In this document: positions 32,750-40,731 of the stretch, in pieces
Numbering within the stretch: the first letter of the stretch is position 1
Layout of the letters: the number at the start of each line of letters is the position of its first letter
From: a virus
Reading direction: 5' to 3' (one strand)
DNA: 61,401 nucleotides
IMG/VR virus record: IMGVR_UViG_3300047463_000183
Location: 1-61,401 of that record
Notes under the pieces: generated by a model
Database searches by the model: none
The model's input: the letters and a program-made list of their open reading frames with translations, nothing else
What the model was told of the DNA's origin: nothing
Made by a program: the position numbers and the translations under genes

Positions 32750-34405
32750 TCAACCCTGAGTGATTGTGATAGCAGAAGATGTTGTAAGGAAATAACTTTC
32801 TGGATCTCCAGAGATTATCCCAGTTCCACTTGATGGAGTTGTCAGCGTGCTATTGATATACACACTGAAAACCATTCTGGTCAAATTTGCTGTAGGAAGA
32901 ACAGAAGCTGTTGCAATCTGAAAAGCGTTCTGTAATTCAAACAGATTTATAGGTTGACCAACAGGAATGCTATTGATGTATGCGGCAATAGCAATAGCAC
33001 CAAGAGACGCCACCGTTGTAGCGGAAACAGAATAAAGAGAATTTGTATTCCACGTCAAAGACACAGTAACATTTTGAACTGGTGGAACTACAAATGGTAT
33101 CGTATAACTGTTAGGATAATCGTTGACAGTTATGTATTGCGTCCGAGCATTAGGCGTTATTACGCCACCGCTTACGTAAGCGGGAGCGGAAGACGAATTA
33201 TAAGTAATGCTAAACGTCGTTGCCGTAACGACCGTCACCGTCCAGGTGCCGTTCGCACCAGTCATTCCAAGGACGCCACTGATCGTGATAGAGTTCCCGG
33301 TCGTCAGGCCGTGCGGAAGGGCGGTCGTCACGACCGCCGCGCTGGCTTGAGTGATGCTGGTGATGACGCCGGTCTGCGATCCAGCCAGGGTCGTGATGTC
33401 GAAGACTGAATTGAAGATCGCGTTGGCGATCTGGTAGGGGTCGGCGGTGCCGCCGACGATGATCTGCCACGTGTTACCCTGCGGAACAATTGACACCAGC
33501 CGGTTTTGAACACCGCTTACATTGCCCAGCGCCGTCTTCAGGAAGCGCGGCATACTAAGAGCCGACGCCAAGCCAGCTTGCAGCACCTGGGACCGATAAT
33601 CGTCCACAGTCTGCGCACCAGTCGATGGCGTGCCAGGAAGCGGATTGGTGACGTTCAAAGCAATGCCAGTCGGCACTGACGTATTCAAGGTCGTCACGCT
33701 ATTGGCGGGGACAGCCCATGACCCAGATTGGGTAGCAAGGCAGTAAAGAGACGCCGACGACCCATTGGCGCTGAACGTGCCGCTGCCGGTATAGGCGGGT
33801 GCTGACGTTGAGTTATAGACGACGCTGAACGTCGTGGTCGACAGCACGGTGACGGTCCAGACGCCATTGATGCCGGTCATGCCAAGTGCGCCAGCGATGG
33901 TGATCTGCTGGCCAGTGGCGAGACCGTGTGCGCTTGTCGTCGTGACGACGGCTGGATTGGCCTGGGTGATGGCGCTGATCGTGCCGGACTGCGGCGCGGT
34001 GCCAATGATGCCGCCATCCTGCACCGTATATTGATACGTGCCGTCCGAGACCGTGAAGCCAATCGGAATGATGTAGCCCGGCGTGCCAGAGAACACGCAG
34101 TAGACCGACGTGTTGGTGCCCTGGCCCTGCTGGACGCCGTAGATCTGGCCAAGCTGGTTCAGCAGGAACTGATTGGCGCCGTAGGGCGTCACCGAATTGA
34201 TCAGTTCGACAAGGGCCGAGTTGCACTGAAGGATGGCGTAGACGTCAGTGCTGCTGATGTCTTCGATCAGCGTGCCGGGCAGGTTCGCCGTGTAGCCGGG
34301 ATTGGTGGCGGCGACACCGGCCAGAAGAGCAGTCTGGACGTCAGTGGGTGTAGCCGGTGTCATTCCGGCAGGACCCATGACGATAGGGATGGTTGTTCCG
34401 CTCAT
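32750..34405 (-). CDS. Baseplate J-like wedge protein with two inserted Ig/FCCH-like modules
   Basis: 551 aa. It matches baseplate J/gp47-like proteins: LPGTLIEDISSTDVYAILQC, VTPYGANQFLLNQLGQIYGV, then DDYRSQVLQAGLASALSMPR. Two inserted modules of about 65 residues are near 140-207 (TTTSAHGLATGQQITIAG, INGVWTVTVLSTTTFSVVYN) and near 350-415 (TALPHGLTTGNSITISG, ANGTWTVTVVTATTFSITYN). The same module occurs in other virion proteins here. Presence of a J-type wedge marks a contractile tail. Confidence 0.88.
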   Translation of the reverse strand: MSGTTIPIVMGPAGMTPATPTDVQTALLAGVAATNPGYTANLPGTLIEDISSTDVYAILQCNSALVELINSVTPYGANQFLLNQLGQIYGVQQGQGTNTSVYCVFSGTPGYIIPIGFTVSDGTYQYTVQDGGIIGTAPQSGTISAITQANPAVVTTTSAHGLATGQQITIAGALGMTGINGVWTVTVLSTTTFSVVYNSTSAPAYTGSGTFSANGSSASLYCLATQSGSWAVPANSVTTLNTSVPTGIALNVTNPLPGTPSTGAQTVDDYRSQVLQAGLASALSMPRFLKTALGNVSGVQNRLVSIVPQGNTWQIIVGGTADPYQIANAIFNSVFDITTLAGSQTGVITSITQASAAVVTTALPHGLTTGNSITISGVLGMTGANGTWTVTVVTATTFSITYNSSSAPAYVSGGVITPNARTQYITVNDYPNSYTIPFVVPPVQNVTVSLTWNTNSLYSVSATTVASLGAIAIAAYINSIPVGQPINLFELQNAFQIATASVLPTANLTRMVFSVYINSTLTTPSSGTGIISGDPESYFLTTSSAITITQG

Positions 34406-34749
34406 ACGGGGATACTCGCCTGGAATTGAACACCCTGATTGGTGGTGATGTTTATATTGTATGTTGGAGTAGGAGAGTAAATTTTACTGATTTGAAGCGT
34501 TGAAAAGAATTGAGAATATCTTTGCTGTATCAATGATACATAAAAATCAGGGAATATTTGCTGCACAACAGATTGTTGTGCTGGTATTCCCCAATTAGAC
34601 CAAAAGGGAGATTCACCTAAATTCAATTTAAGACATTGAATTAGAGCCGTTATGTAAACATAATCATTTTGACCAGATGCGCTTGTTTGCACTTCCTGCC
34701 ATGAATATGTTTGTGTCTGTGGATTCAGGACGCGACCATAAACTCTCAC
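34402..34749 (-). CDS. GPW/gp25-like baseplate wedge protein
   Basis: 115 aa. NDYVYITALIQCLKLNLGES then PFWSNWGIPAQQSVVQQIFP and RYSQFFSTLQISKI is the gp25-like pattern (loop with FWSNWGIP). The gene is placed between spike and baseplate J, as in many myoviruses. Overlaps both neighbours by 4 nt. Confidence 0.75.
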   Translation of the reverse strand: MRVYGRVLNPQTQTYSWQEVQTSASGQNDYVYITALIQCLKLNLGESPFWSNWGIPAQQSVVQQIFPDFYVSLIQQRYSQFFSTLQISKIYSPTPTYNINITTNQGVQFQASIPV

Positions 34750-35360
34750 GGAACCACAGCCCCTGTGTTGCCAGACCCTGCCGTAACGCCGGAATGTTCG
34801 TGCGAAAGGAAAGGCTTGCCATTGATGGTCAGCGTCCCGGTGATTGAGACACCGCTACTATTGATAGTAACATTGTTTCCGCCGACAGACAAGACGATCT
34901 GCGATGGCGTCAGCGTTATCTTGGCGTTCCCGCTGTCATCTTGAATGACAGCGCCGTTTGGACCGGTGATATTGTATGCGTTCGTATCAACAGAAGGAAA
35001 TGATACATTAGATAATGGAACAAAAACTAAAGTTGATAAATTGCTTTCTTTTCTTGAGTAATCCGCAACGCCACCCCCAAGACCGGTAACTCCTCCAAGA
35101 TAAACATCAGAAGATGTTAAGAATCCCTTATCTCCAATTTGAATTGGAGGTCTCGCATATCTTGATATTGCTTGTGGAACTGTTATTTGAGGAAATGTTA
35201 TATTACTGTTCACCTCAAACTTAACAGTTACCATTGATCCTTTTATAGCTACAACAGAGCATGGTAATTGTTGACCAAATTGTTGAGAGCTATCATCAAT
35301 GGCTCCTTTGACAAAATTTGTCATAGAGGCCGCAAATGGTATTTTCTGTCCAAGGCTCAA
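34746..35360 (-). CDS. Baseplate central spike (gp138/gpV-like)
   Basis: 204 aa. The N-terminal OB-like domain (QLPCSVVAIKGSMVTVKFEV, YARPPIQIGDKGFLTSSDVY) resembles the Gp138 N-terminal family. A beta-helical stretch (NAKITLTPSQIVLSVGGNNV) leads to a tip FLSHEHSGVTAGSGNTGAVV containing HxH, which in P2 and phi92 spikes binds iron at the membrane-piercing apex. It follows the hub gene. Confidence 0.82.
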   Translation of the reverse strand: MSLGQKIPFAASMTNFVKGAIDDSSQQFGQQLPCSVVAIKGSMVTVKFEVNSNITFPQITVPQAISRYARPPIQIGDKGFLTSSDVYLGGVTGLGGGVADYSRKESNLSTLVFVPLSNVSFPSVDTNAYNITGPNGAVIQDDSGNAKITLTPSQIVLSVGGNNVTINSSGVSITGTLTINGKPFLSHEHSGVTAGSGNTGAVVP

Positions 35361-36439
35361 GTAAAACCTCCTGCACCAGTTTGGGATTGAGTTTGAACCG
35401 GAACTCCTTCAAAAACTGTTACCCAAGAATTGGCGTCAGGTTGCCTGAAACTTCCAACATGCCTTACACTTATAATTTGAAACAATCCATTTTGATTTAA
35501 TTTATCTCTATAGTTCTTTGGAGTAAATGGATTAGAAGAAGCTATTCCATAATATCCACTTGGAAGTAATACTGTATCATTGATATTTATATCTGATCTC
35601 ATGGCGCATTTGAATTGAATTAAACCTACATCAATCCACGTTGGCTGACCAATGAATGATGTAAAATCTATAGAAACATTTTTTGATTTATTGGAAACAT
35701 CGCCACTTTCTTGTGCTATCTGAACTGAAGATGGAATATTAGTTCCATCTAATACAACAAAATATCCATTTGCATTTTGTTGTATAGTAACTCCAGTATA
35801 ATTTCCACCTATCATTTTTTTTGTAAATTGTCTTAGCCATTCAGAAAAAGATGAAAGATCTTTATATACGCCGGATTGAGGAGATGGTAAAACTAAATTT
35901 GGACTTAAGTTTTGATATACTTTACTTCCAGGCATTGCATTGTTAAAAAAATCAACAATAACAGATGATATACTAGTTCCAGCTGGCCAGTAAAAGAATC
36001 CATTAAATGGTTGAGAGTAATCGCCCGTAAGAGGAGGAGATGGATTTGAAGAAGATTTAGTAGCAAGACCCGGAGTCATCATAAAATTCAAAGTCATTTC
36101 AGTGCCCTGCCAATTGCCGAAGCATTGCAGGATTTGCCCCTGAAAAATAGGACCAGAAAATTTTGATGCGACGGTCGCTAATGGTAAACCTTTTTGAAAT
36201 CCAGCTTTTATAAGTATGTTTTTACCATTTTGATTAAACGCATTTGATATTTCTTGTAATGGTATTCCCCATATAGTTAAAGCGCAATTACCTACCGGAT
36301 TATCAAATGTAGATACAGGAATGTCGAATTGTATATTAAGAGCGCCGGGCGTAGTTACGCCATTCAGCAAGCTGCTATACACTATTGGTGTAGCTCTTTG
36401 ATTATTGGGATCAGTTATTGTGATCTCATAATATCTCAA
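35357..36439 (-). CDS. Baseplate hub protein
   Basis: 360 aa, AT-rich gene. It begins MRYYEITITDPNNQRATPIV and contains ILIKAGFQKGLPLATVASKF and GPIFQGQILQCFGNWQGTEM, then LSSFSEWLRQFTKKMIGGNY and SGYYGIASSNPFTPKNYRDK. Order (immediately before the spike, after tape measure and two small baseplate genes) and the strand-rich sequence fit a gp27/hub-type protein. The family is not certain. Confidence 0.7.
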   Translation of the reverse strand: MRYYEITITDPNNQRATPIVYSSLLNGVTTPGALNIQFDIPVSTFDNPVGNCALTIWGIPLQEISNAFNQNGKNILIKAGFQKGLPLATVASKFSGPIFQGQILQCFGNWQGTEMTLNFMMTPGLATKSSSNPSPPLTGDYSQPFNGFFYWPAGTSISSVIVDFFNNAMPGSKVYQNLSPNLVLPSPQSGVYKDLSSFSEWLRQFTKKMIGGNYTGVTIQQNANGYFVVLDGTNIPSSVQIAQESGDVSNKSKNVSIDFTSFIGQPTWIDVGLIQFKCAMRSDININDTVLLPSGYYGIASSNPFTPKNYRDKLNQNGLFQIISVRHVGSFRQPDANSWVTVFEGVPVQTQSQTGAGGFT

Positions 36440-37005
36440 GGGCTAACCTCAAACTGCATATTTTTTGCTCTGTATATTAAGGTAGAATTAAAGTATCCCG
36501 CTGTCATACTAACATCATAAGATGCAATACCAGAAGTAATTAAAGTTCCTGGATATGATTGTAAATAATAAGTAAATTGATTGTTATTTATAATTGTGCA
36601 TTTGTATGTTCCATTATATGACAGTGGAATTGTATTTTTAATAGTAATATTTACTATTGATCCAACCTTAAAACCATGATTAGTTGATGTTGTTATTGTT
36701 ACTGTATTTGATAACCAATTAACATTCGAAATGTAAATAGCCGAACCAGATGATACTAATGGTAAATAAAAAATAATACTACCCGATAAAGTTTCACATT
36801 GAACATAATATCTTTGTCCAAACAAGCACCAAGGAACACTTATATTATATTGATTTCCATCAAAATTTGGTTGAAAATTAAATGGAGGTGGACCTTGTGT
36901 TGTTGCAACGGGGTTCAATCCAAGAGGATTTAGACCAAGAAGAACAGAAGGAATTTGAGAGGACGGACCAGTAACTATGGGAGTGAATTGATAATACGTT
37001 GTCAT
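36436..37005 (-). CDS. Baseplate protein carrying one Ig/FCCH-like module
   Basis: 189 aa, very AT-rich. LNPLGLNPVATTQGPPPFNF, GNQYNISVPWCLFGQRYYVQ, then a module (TSTNHGFKVGSIVNITI, LSYNGTYKCTIINNNQFTYY) like those in the baseplate J and sheath proteins. It ends TLIYRAKNMQFEVS. The flanking domain resembles baseplate plug proteins only by position. Confidence 0.6.
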   Translation of the reverse strand: MTTYYQFTPIVTGPSSQIPSVLLGLNPLGLNPVATTQGPPPFNFQPNFDGNQYNISVPWCLFGQRYYVQCETLSGSIIFYLPLVSSGSAIYISNVNWLSNTVTITTSTNHGFKVGSIVNITIKNTIPLSYNGTYKCTIINNNQFTYYLQSYPGTLITSGIASYDVSMTAGYFNSTLIYRAKNMQFEVSP

Positions 37006-37008
37006 TTT

Positions 37009-37644
37009 TCACTGCCCAGGAACTTTAGTGACGGAACTATTGCTTACATTTTGCAAAAAATTGTTCAACGCCCCTTGAGCAGCTTGAAGAGAAACAAGAG
37101 GCTGAACAAAATCCCATTGCCATGTATTTTGCGGAATTGGATTAGCTCCAGAGCTGACGTCAGTCAATCCAGTTAATATCATGTTGGTGTAAATACTAGC
37201 TGGAGTGACAACGGTATATGTGCCACCTTGCCTTGCGTGTGTTTCAACGACAGCCTGCAACATCTCCATCGTCACTAATTTCGCCGTATGACCTCCAGGG
37301 CTTTTTACAGGTATACTCATTTTCATTGATAATGTCAAAGGTTCTGCAATTATAGCATTTGCTGCTACAGACTGATTTGCAAAAGGATATTGTCCTATTG
37401 AATATTTAGCTATAGTTCCGCCAGGAACTGGCGTAAAATGAGCAAAAAAATTATCAAGATTGAATGAATCACTGCCTGACAATATGTTGGCCACAAAATT
37501 AGCAGCCTCAGTTATAAATACAATTGGAAGATAACCCTCTATTCCAAAATTAGAGGCTATTCCATTTGTGAATATGATTGGAGAGCATTGAAAACCAAGT
37601 TGATATACAACTCGCCCAAATGTGTTTAAAACACTTCCGCTCAT
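37009..37644 (-). CDS. Baseplate-region structural protein (211 aa)
   Basis: VLNTFGRVVYQLGFQCSPII, PLTLSMKMSIPVKSPGGHTA, KLVTMEMLQAVVETHARQGG and NTWQWDFVQPLVSLQAAQGA. Position directly after the tape measure is where LysM/hub-associated or tail-tip proteins of DUF3383-sheath phages lie. Function is inferred from order only. Confidence 0.65.
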   Translation of the reverse strand: MSGSVLNTFGRVVYQLGFQCSPIIFTNGIASNFGIEGYLPIVFITEAANFVANILSGSDSFNLDNFFAHFTPVPGGTIAKYSIGQYPFANQSVAANAIIAEPLTLSMKMSIPVKSPGGHTAKLVTMEMLQAVVETHARQGGTYTVVTPASIYTNMILTGLTDVSSGANPIPQNTWQWDFVQPLVSLQAAQGALNNFLQNVSNSSVTKVPGQ

Positions 37645-37651
37645 AAATCAC

Positions 37652-39511
37652 CTAAGAATTGTAACGAGCTGTTGATCTTTGTTTAAGCTGGTTGGCATTT
37701 ATTACTGTGTTTGATCCAGGCTCTTGATAAACATGAACATTGACATCAACATTGGAATATCCACTTCCATATTGAGATCCACCGCCAAATACTTTAGCAA
37801 TATATTGAGCTGTTTCTTGCGGCAAGAAATCCCTCCACCTTGCCCCATGCTCACGAATGTCTCTTTGAAGATTTCCCTGACCCCAGTTGTAAGCGGCTAC
37901 AGCTTTTTCAGGATCTCCTCCAAACATAGCGAGAAGATCCGAATAATATCTAGCCGCAGCGTTTGCTGATTGAACAAGGTCATAAGGATTTTGCAATCCA
38001 TACTGACGCGCGGTTCCTGGCATAAATTGGAAATGACCCATAGCGCCAGCAGATGACATCATGCTAGCACCCCTTCCGCTTTCCGCAGACCAGACGCTAT
38101 CCAGCAATCCAGTCGGCAAGCCATATTGAGATTCCAGAGATGAGAACAAACCTCTACTATAAGAAGTTCCCCCAGGAGTTCCGCTTATTCCCCTATAAGA
38201 GGTTTGATGAAGAAGTCCGGGGAATAGTGAATTTTTATAAATATCATCAGATCTTTTTAAGAATCCATTAAACCAATCCATAAATGGAGTGGGTTTATCA
38301 GACTCAGAATTACCTTCATATTGTTTTCTTATTTCTTCTTCACTTTTTGCAACTTCTTCTTGAGATGGAAACCATTTTGATAGCCAAGAGGCAAATCTTC
38401 CAAGACCCTTAATTACTTCTCCCATTTCTTTGACGTATTCTTTTATTATATCTTTAGTTTCTGGTTTTTTTAGATCTTCAGACAAAGAGTGAATCCAATC
38501 AGAAAATTCATGAATACCACTCTTAAAATCAGGGCTAGAAAATATAGTTTCAGATAAATCTGCAAAAGAATAAGCTACTTCACTTATAGATAAAGCTAAT
38601 GGAGATAATCCCTTTACAAAAGTATTTTCTATTTTAGATGCAGCTTTATTCATGTTTTCCATGAAGTTAGCCCAAGGCTCAGTCTCTTTTGCGGAAAGAG
38701 AAAGATCACGCACTGCCCCAGGATATTTTTTTCCTAACTGCTCTAATTCTCCAGTTCTTCTCAAAAATTCAAGTTGCCTCGCGACATTTACATTGATTCC
38801 AAGATCTGTGAAACCAAGAGCCTGAAGCTGAGATCCTCTCAATCCAGTAGGTATGGCAGAAATTCTCGCGGCCGATCTTGATAAAACTTCAGGGAGAAGT
38901 TCAGCTGCATTTTTGCTTTCAATCTCTTCTCTTGAAAATCCAAGCTGTTGCAGCTTCCAGTAATTTCTTACATCTCCTTGAATTGCTGCAATTGAACTTA
39001 AAATATTAGATGCACCAGGAAGTCTTGTTCCATAAGTGGTTTCTGCTGCTTTCAACTCGCCAGGGGCGACGCCCAAACCTATAGCAGTCGCCCTTTGACC
39101 GGAGGCAGAGCTTCCGAGCCTTTCCAAACCGGAAAATGTGAAATATCCAGCCAGCCCCGTGAAGACGCTGGTCAAGCCAGCCCACTTCATAAGAGACATG
39201 GTGGTGCTTTTTATGCTTAAATCAAACTGGCGGGCAGTTCGATTTAGCTTAACCATTTGTATTTCTGTTTTAGAAAATTCTAATGTTATCTTTTTTTGAT
39301 TTTCAATTATATCTTTGTTTATTTTAGCCAAATCAATCATAGATTTGGACATGTTTGTCAGAGAATCTGCCGTTTCTTTTAAAGCAGATCCAGATTCGTT
39401 CCATAATGCAGGTAAATTTTCAAGCTCCTGCTTGTATTCTAAGAATTTTTCATAGAACGAAGTAAACGCGCTATCGTTAACTTCAATGTCAATTACAGAT
39501 TTTACGGCCAT
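37652..39511 (-). CDS. Tape measure protein with C-terminal lytic transglycosylase
   Basis: 619 aa, short for a myovirus tape measure. The N-terminal about 100 residues are coiled coil (YEKFLEYKQELENLPALWNE), followed by a hydrophobic stretch (MSLMKWAGLTSVFTGLAGYF). A soluble lytic transglycosylase domain lies at about 462-575: LLDSVWSAESGRGASMMSS with catalytic-type Glu near 477, AMGHFQFMPGTARQYGL and AVAAYNWGQGNL. It probably sets tail length and locally cuts peptidoglycan on injection. The start abuts the stop of the frameshifted chaperone (TAAATG). Confidence 0.88.
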   Translation of the reverse strand: MAVKSVIDIEVNDSAFTSFYEKFLEYKQELENLPALWNESGSALKETADSLTNMSKSMIDLAKINKDIIENQKKITLEFSKTEIQMVKLNRTARQFDLSIKSTTMSLMKWAGLTSVFTGLAGYFTFSGLERLGSSASGQRATAIGLGVAPGELKAAETTYGTRLPGASNILSSIAAIQGDVRNYWKLQQLGFSREEIESKNAAELLPEVLSRSAARISAIPTGLRGSQLQALGFTDLGINVNVARQLEFLRRTGELEQLGKKYPGAVRDLSLSAKETEPWANFMENMNKAASKIENTFVKGLSPLALSISEVAYSFADLSETIFSSPDFKSGIHEFSDWIHSLSEDLKKPETKDIIKEYVKEMGEVIKGLGRFASWLSKWFPSQEEVAKSEEEIRKQYEGNSESDKPTPFMDWFNGFLKRSDDIYKNSLFPGLLHQTSYRGISGTPGGTSYSRGLFSSLESQYGLPTGLLDSVWSAESGRGASMMSSAGAMGHFQFMPGTARQYGLQNPYDLVQSANAAARYYSDLLAMFGGDPEKAVAAYNWGQGNLQRDIREHGARWRDFLPQETAQYIAKVFGGGSQYGSGYSNVDVNVHVYQEPGSNTVINANQLKQRSTARYNS

Positions 39512-40212
39512 TTATACCATCCCAATCTGTCTGATTGACTTTATTATATAACGATTTCTATATTCATGAGAATTTTGCCATTCCCAATCAAGAGAAATAT
39601 TTGAAAAAAAAGCATAAAATCCTTCATTCATCAACCAGTCTAATACGCAACTGATGATGTTTTCTCCGAATCTATGAAAGTTGGAGCATCTGTCGACGTC
39701 TGCAAAGAACCTACGAACTCCATAAAGTTCAAGGACGTTATTTGCGATCCCCATAACCGCATTCTTTCCAAGACTGGAGGAAGTTCCGTCTTCCTTGACA
39801 TTGCAGAGACGCATATAAAAAAACAAATCAATCCTTCCACCTCGTCGATGTCAGATTGATTCATCATTTTTTTATCAATAACATCTTGAAAGGGAAATGT
39901 TTGCCATCCTTTGTCAGATGGCATGACGACATTGGAGAGACGGCGAATTTCAGCCATCAATCCCATTTCAATGCCGTCCCGGCCTTCCCAGACGCCCTGA
40001 TCCATTGCGATCTTCTTCAGCATCATGGCTGCCACACGCGGGCCAGAAACGAAGCTAAGACCTTCAGAAATCAGAGATGAAAAAGTCTTTCCGATAATCA
40101 GAAAGTATTTTTCAAAAACTTCTCTGGAAATTGGCGTGCTGTGAACGTAGAAAGTTGATCCATCATCAGCCTCTACTTCAACAACCAAGTTCAGCTTATT
40201 ATCAAGCCGCAT
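39512..40212 (-). CDS. Tail assembly chaperone, -1 frameshift fusion form
   Basis: Predicted 233-aa product made when ribosomes slip -1 at TTTTTTT (39823-39817). The first 132 residues are shared with the short form, up to EVEGLICFF. The next 101 come from the overlapping frame (YMRLCNVKEDGTSSSLGK to RQIGMV). The second frame has no good start of its own, runs exactly to the tape-measure start, and is long and open, as for lambda G/GT and P2 E/E' chaperones, which guide tube polymerisation around the tape measure. Confidence 0.75.
39640..40212 (-). CDS. Tail assembly chaperone, unshifted form
   Basis: 190 aa: MRLDNKLNLVVEVEADDGST, then FEKYFLIIGKTFSSLISEGL and GWQTFPFQDVIDKKMMNQSD. The ATG follows GAGAGGAAAAT. 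Position between tube and tape-measure genes and the frameshift arrangement identify it as the chaperone; the sequence alone is not distinctive. The short form has 58 residues beyond the slip site that do not appear in the fusion. Confidence 0.75.
   Translation of the reverse strand: MRLDNKLNLVVEVEADDGSTFYVHSTPISREVFEKYFLIIGKTFSSLISEGLSFVSGPRVAAMMLKKIAMDQGVWEGRDGIEMGLMAEIRRLSNVVMPSDKGWQTFPFQDVIDKKMMNQSDIDEVEGLICFFICVSAMSRKTELPPVLERMRLWGSQITSLNFMEFVGSLQTSTDAPTFIDSEKTSSVAY
39817..39823 (-). other. Slippery heptamer T TTT TTT for -1 frameshifting
   Basis: In the chaperone zero frame the sequence is ATT TGT TTT TTT ATA TGC, so T TTT TTT sits in the X XXY YYZ phase needed for tandem slippage. P2-type phages use T TTT TTG at the same functional place. 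After slippage reading continues TAT ATG CGT in the frame open to 39512. Confidence 0.75.
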
Positions 40213-40260
40213 ATTTTCCTCTCACGGTAAAGTAGGGCTGGTTGCTGCCAGCCCTTGATA

Positions 40261-40719
40261 TTAAACCAAATTCCAAAGGCTGGAGTTGATCTGATAGTAG
40301 CCCTTCAGAGTCACAACGTAACCAGCATCTTCACCAGCAAAATTCAATTCACGCACGTTGTCAATCGCGCAGTTATTGAACGTGTAGTTCGGAAGAGTAC
40401 TGGTGTCGGTCGTGATCGTGATATCGCCAATCAAGCTCAACACCTGCCGTTGCGCTTCCCATTGAGCGGCGAGAGACTGCGTTTTCAGCAGAGAAACCGT
40501 CACCGTGATCATCTGGTAAGGCATCGGAGACTGAACCGTGCCCGTCATCGTCGGGATCATGGTCGTCGTCTCGCCTTCGAACGCGATGCTGATACCACCG
40601 CGTCCCAGGTAGGGCGCGGTGACATTCAGGTTGGAGTAGCTAGGGATAACCACGCTACCACGAAGGCGATTAAGCGTCCCCTGAGTGACGTTGGGATTGT
40701 TACCCGTTGTTCCGGACAT
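40261..40719 (-). CDS. Tail tube protein
   Basis: 152 aa. LNRLRGSVVIPSYSNLNVTA, LGRGGISIAFEGETTTMIPT, PMPYQMITVTVSLLKTQSLA and TFNNCAIDNVRELNFAGEDA then GYVVTLKGYYQIN. This is the pattern of tube proteins encoded after DUF3383 sheaths. About 100 or more copies would form the inner tube. The gene order sheath-tube-chaperone-tape measure supports it. Confidence 0.8.
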   Translation of the reverse strand: MSGTTGNNPNVTQGTLNRLRGSVVIPSYSNLNVTAPYLGRGGISIAFEGETTTMIPTMTGTVQSPMPYQMITVTVSLLKTQSLAAQWEAQRQVLSLIGDITITTDTSTLPNYTFNNCAIDNVRELNFAGEDAGYVVTLKGYYQINSSLWNLV

Positions 40720-40731
40720 CTGATGCTCCTA

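Noticed and set aside
39512-39826. Separate 104-aa gene after the tail chaperone
   Set aside because: It would begin at a TTG inside the T7 slippery run with no ribosome-binding site; a -1 frameshift extension explains it better.
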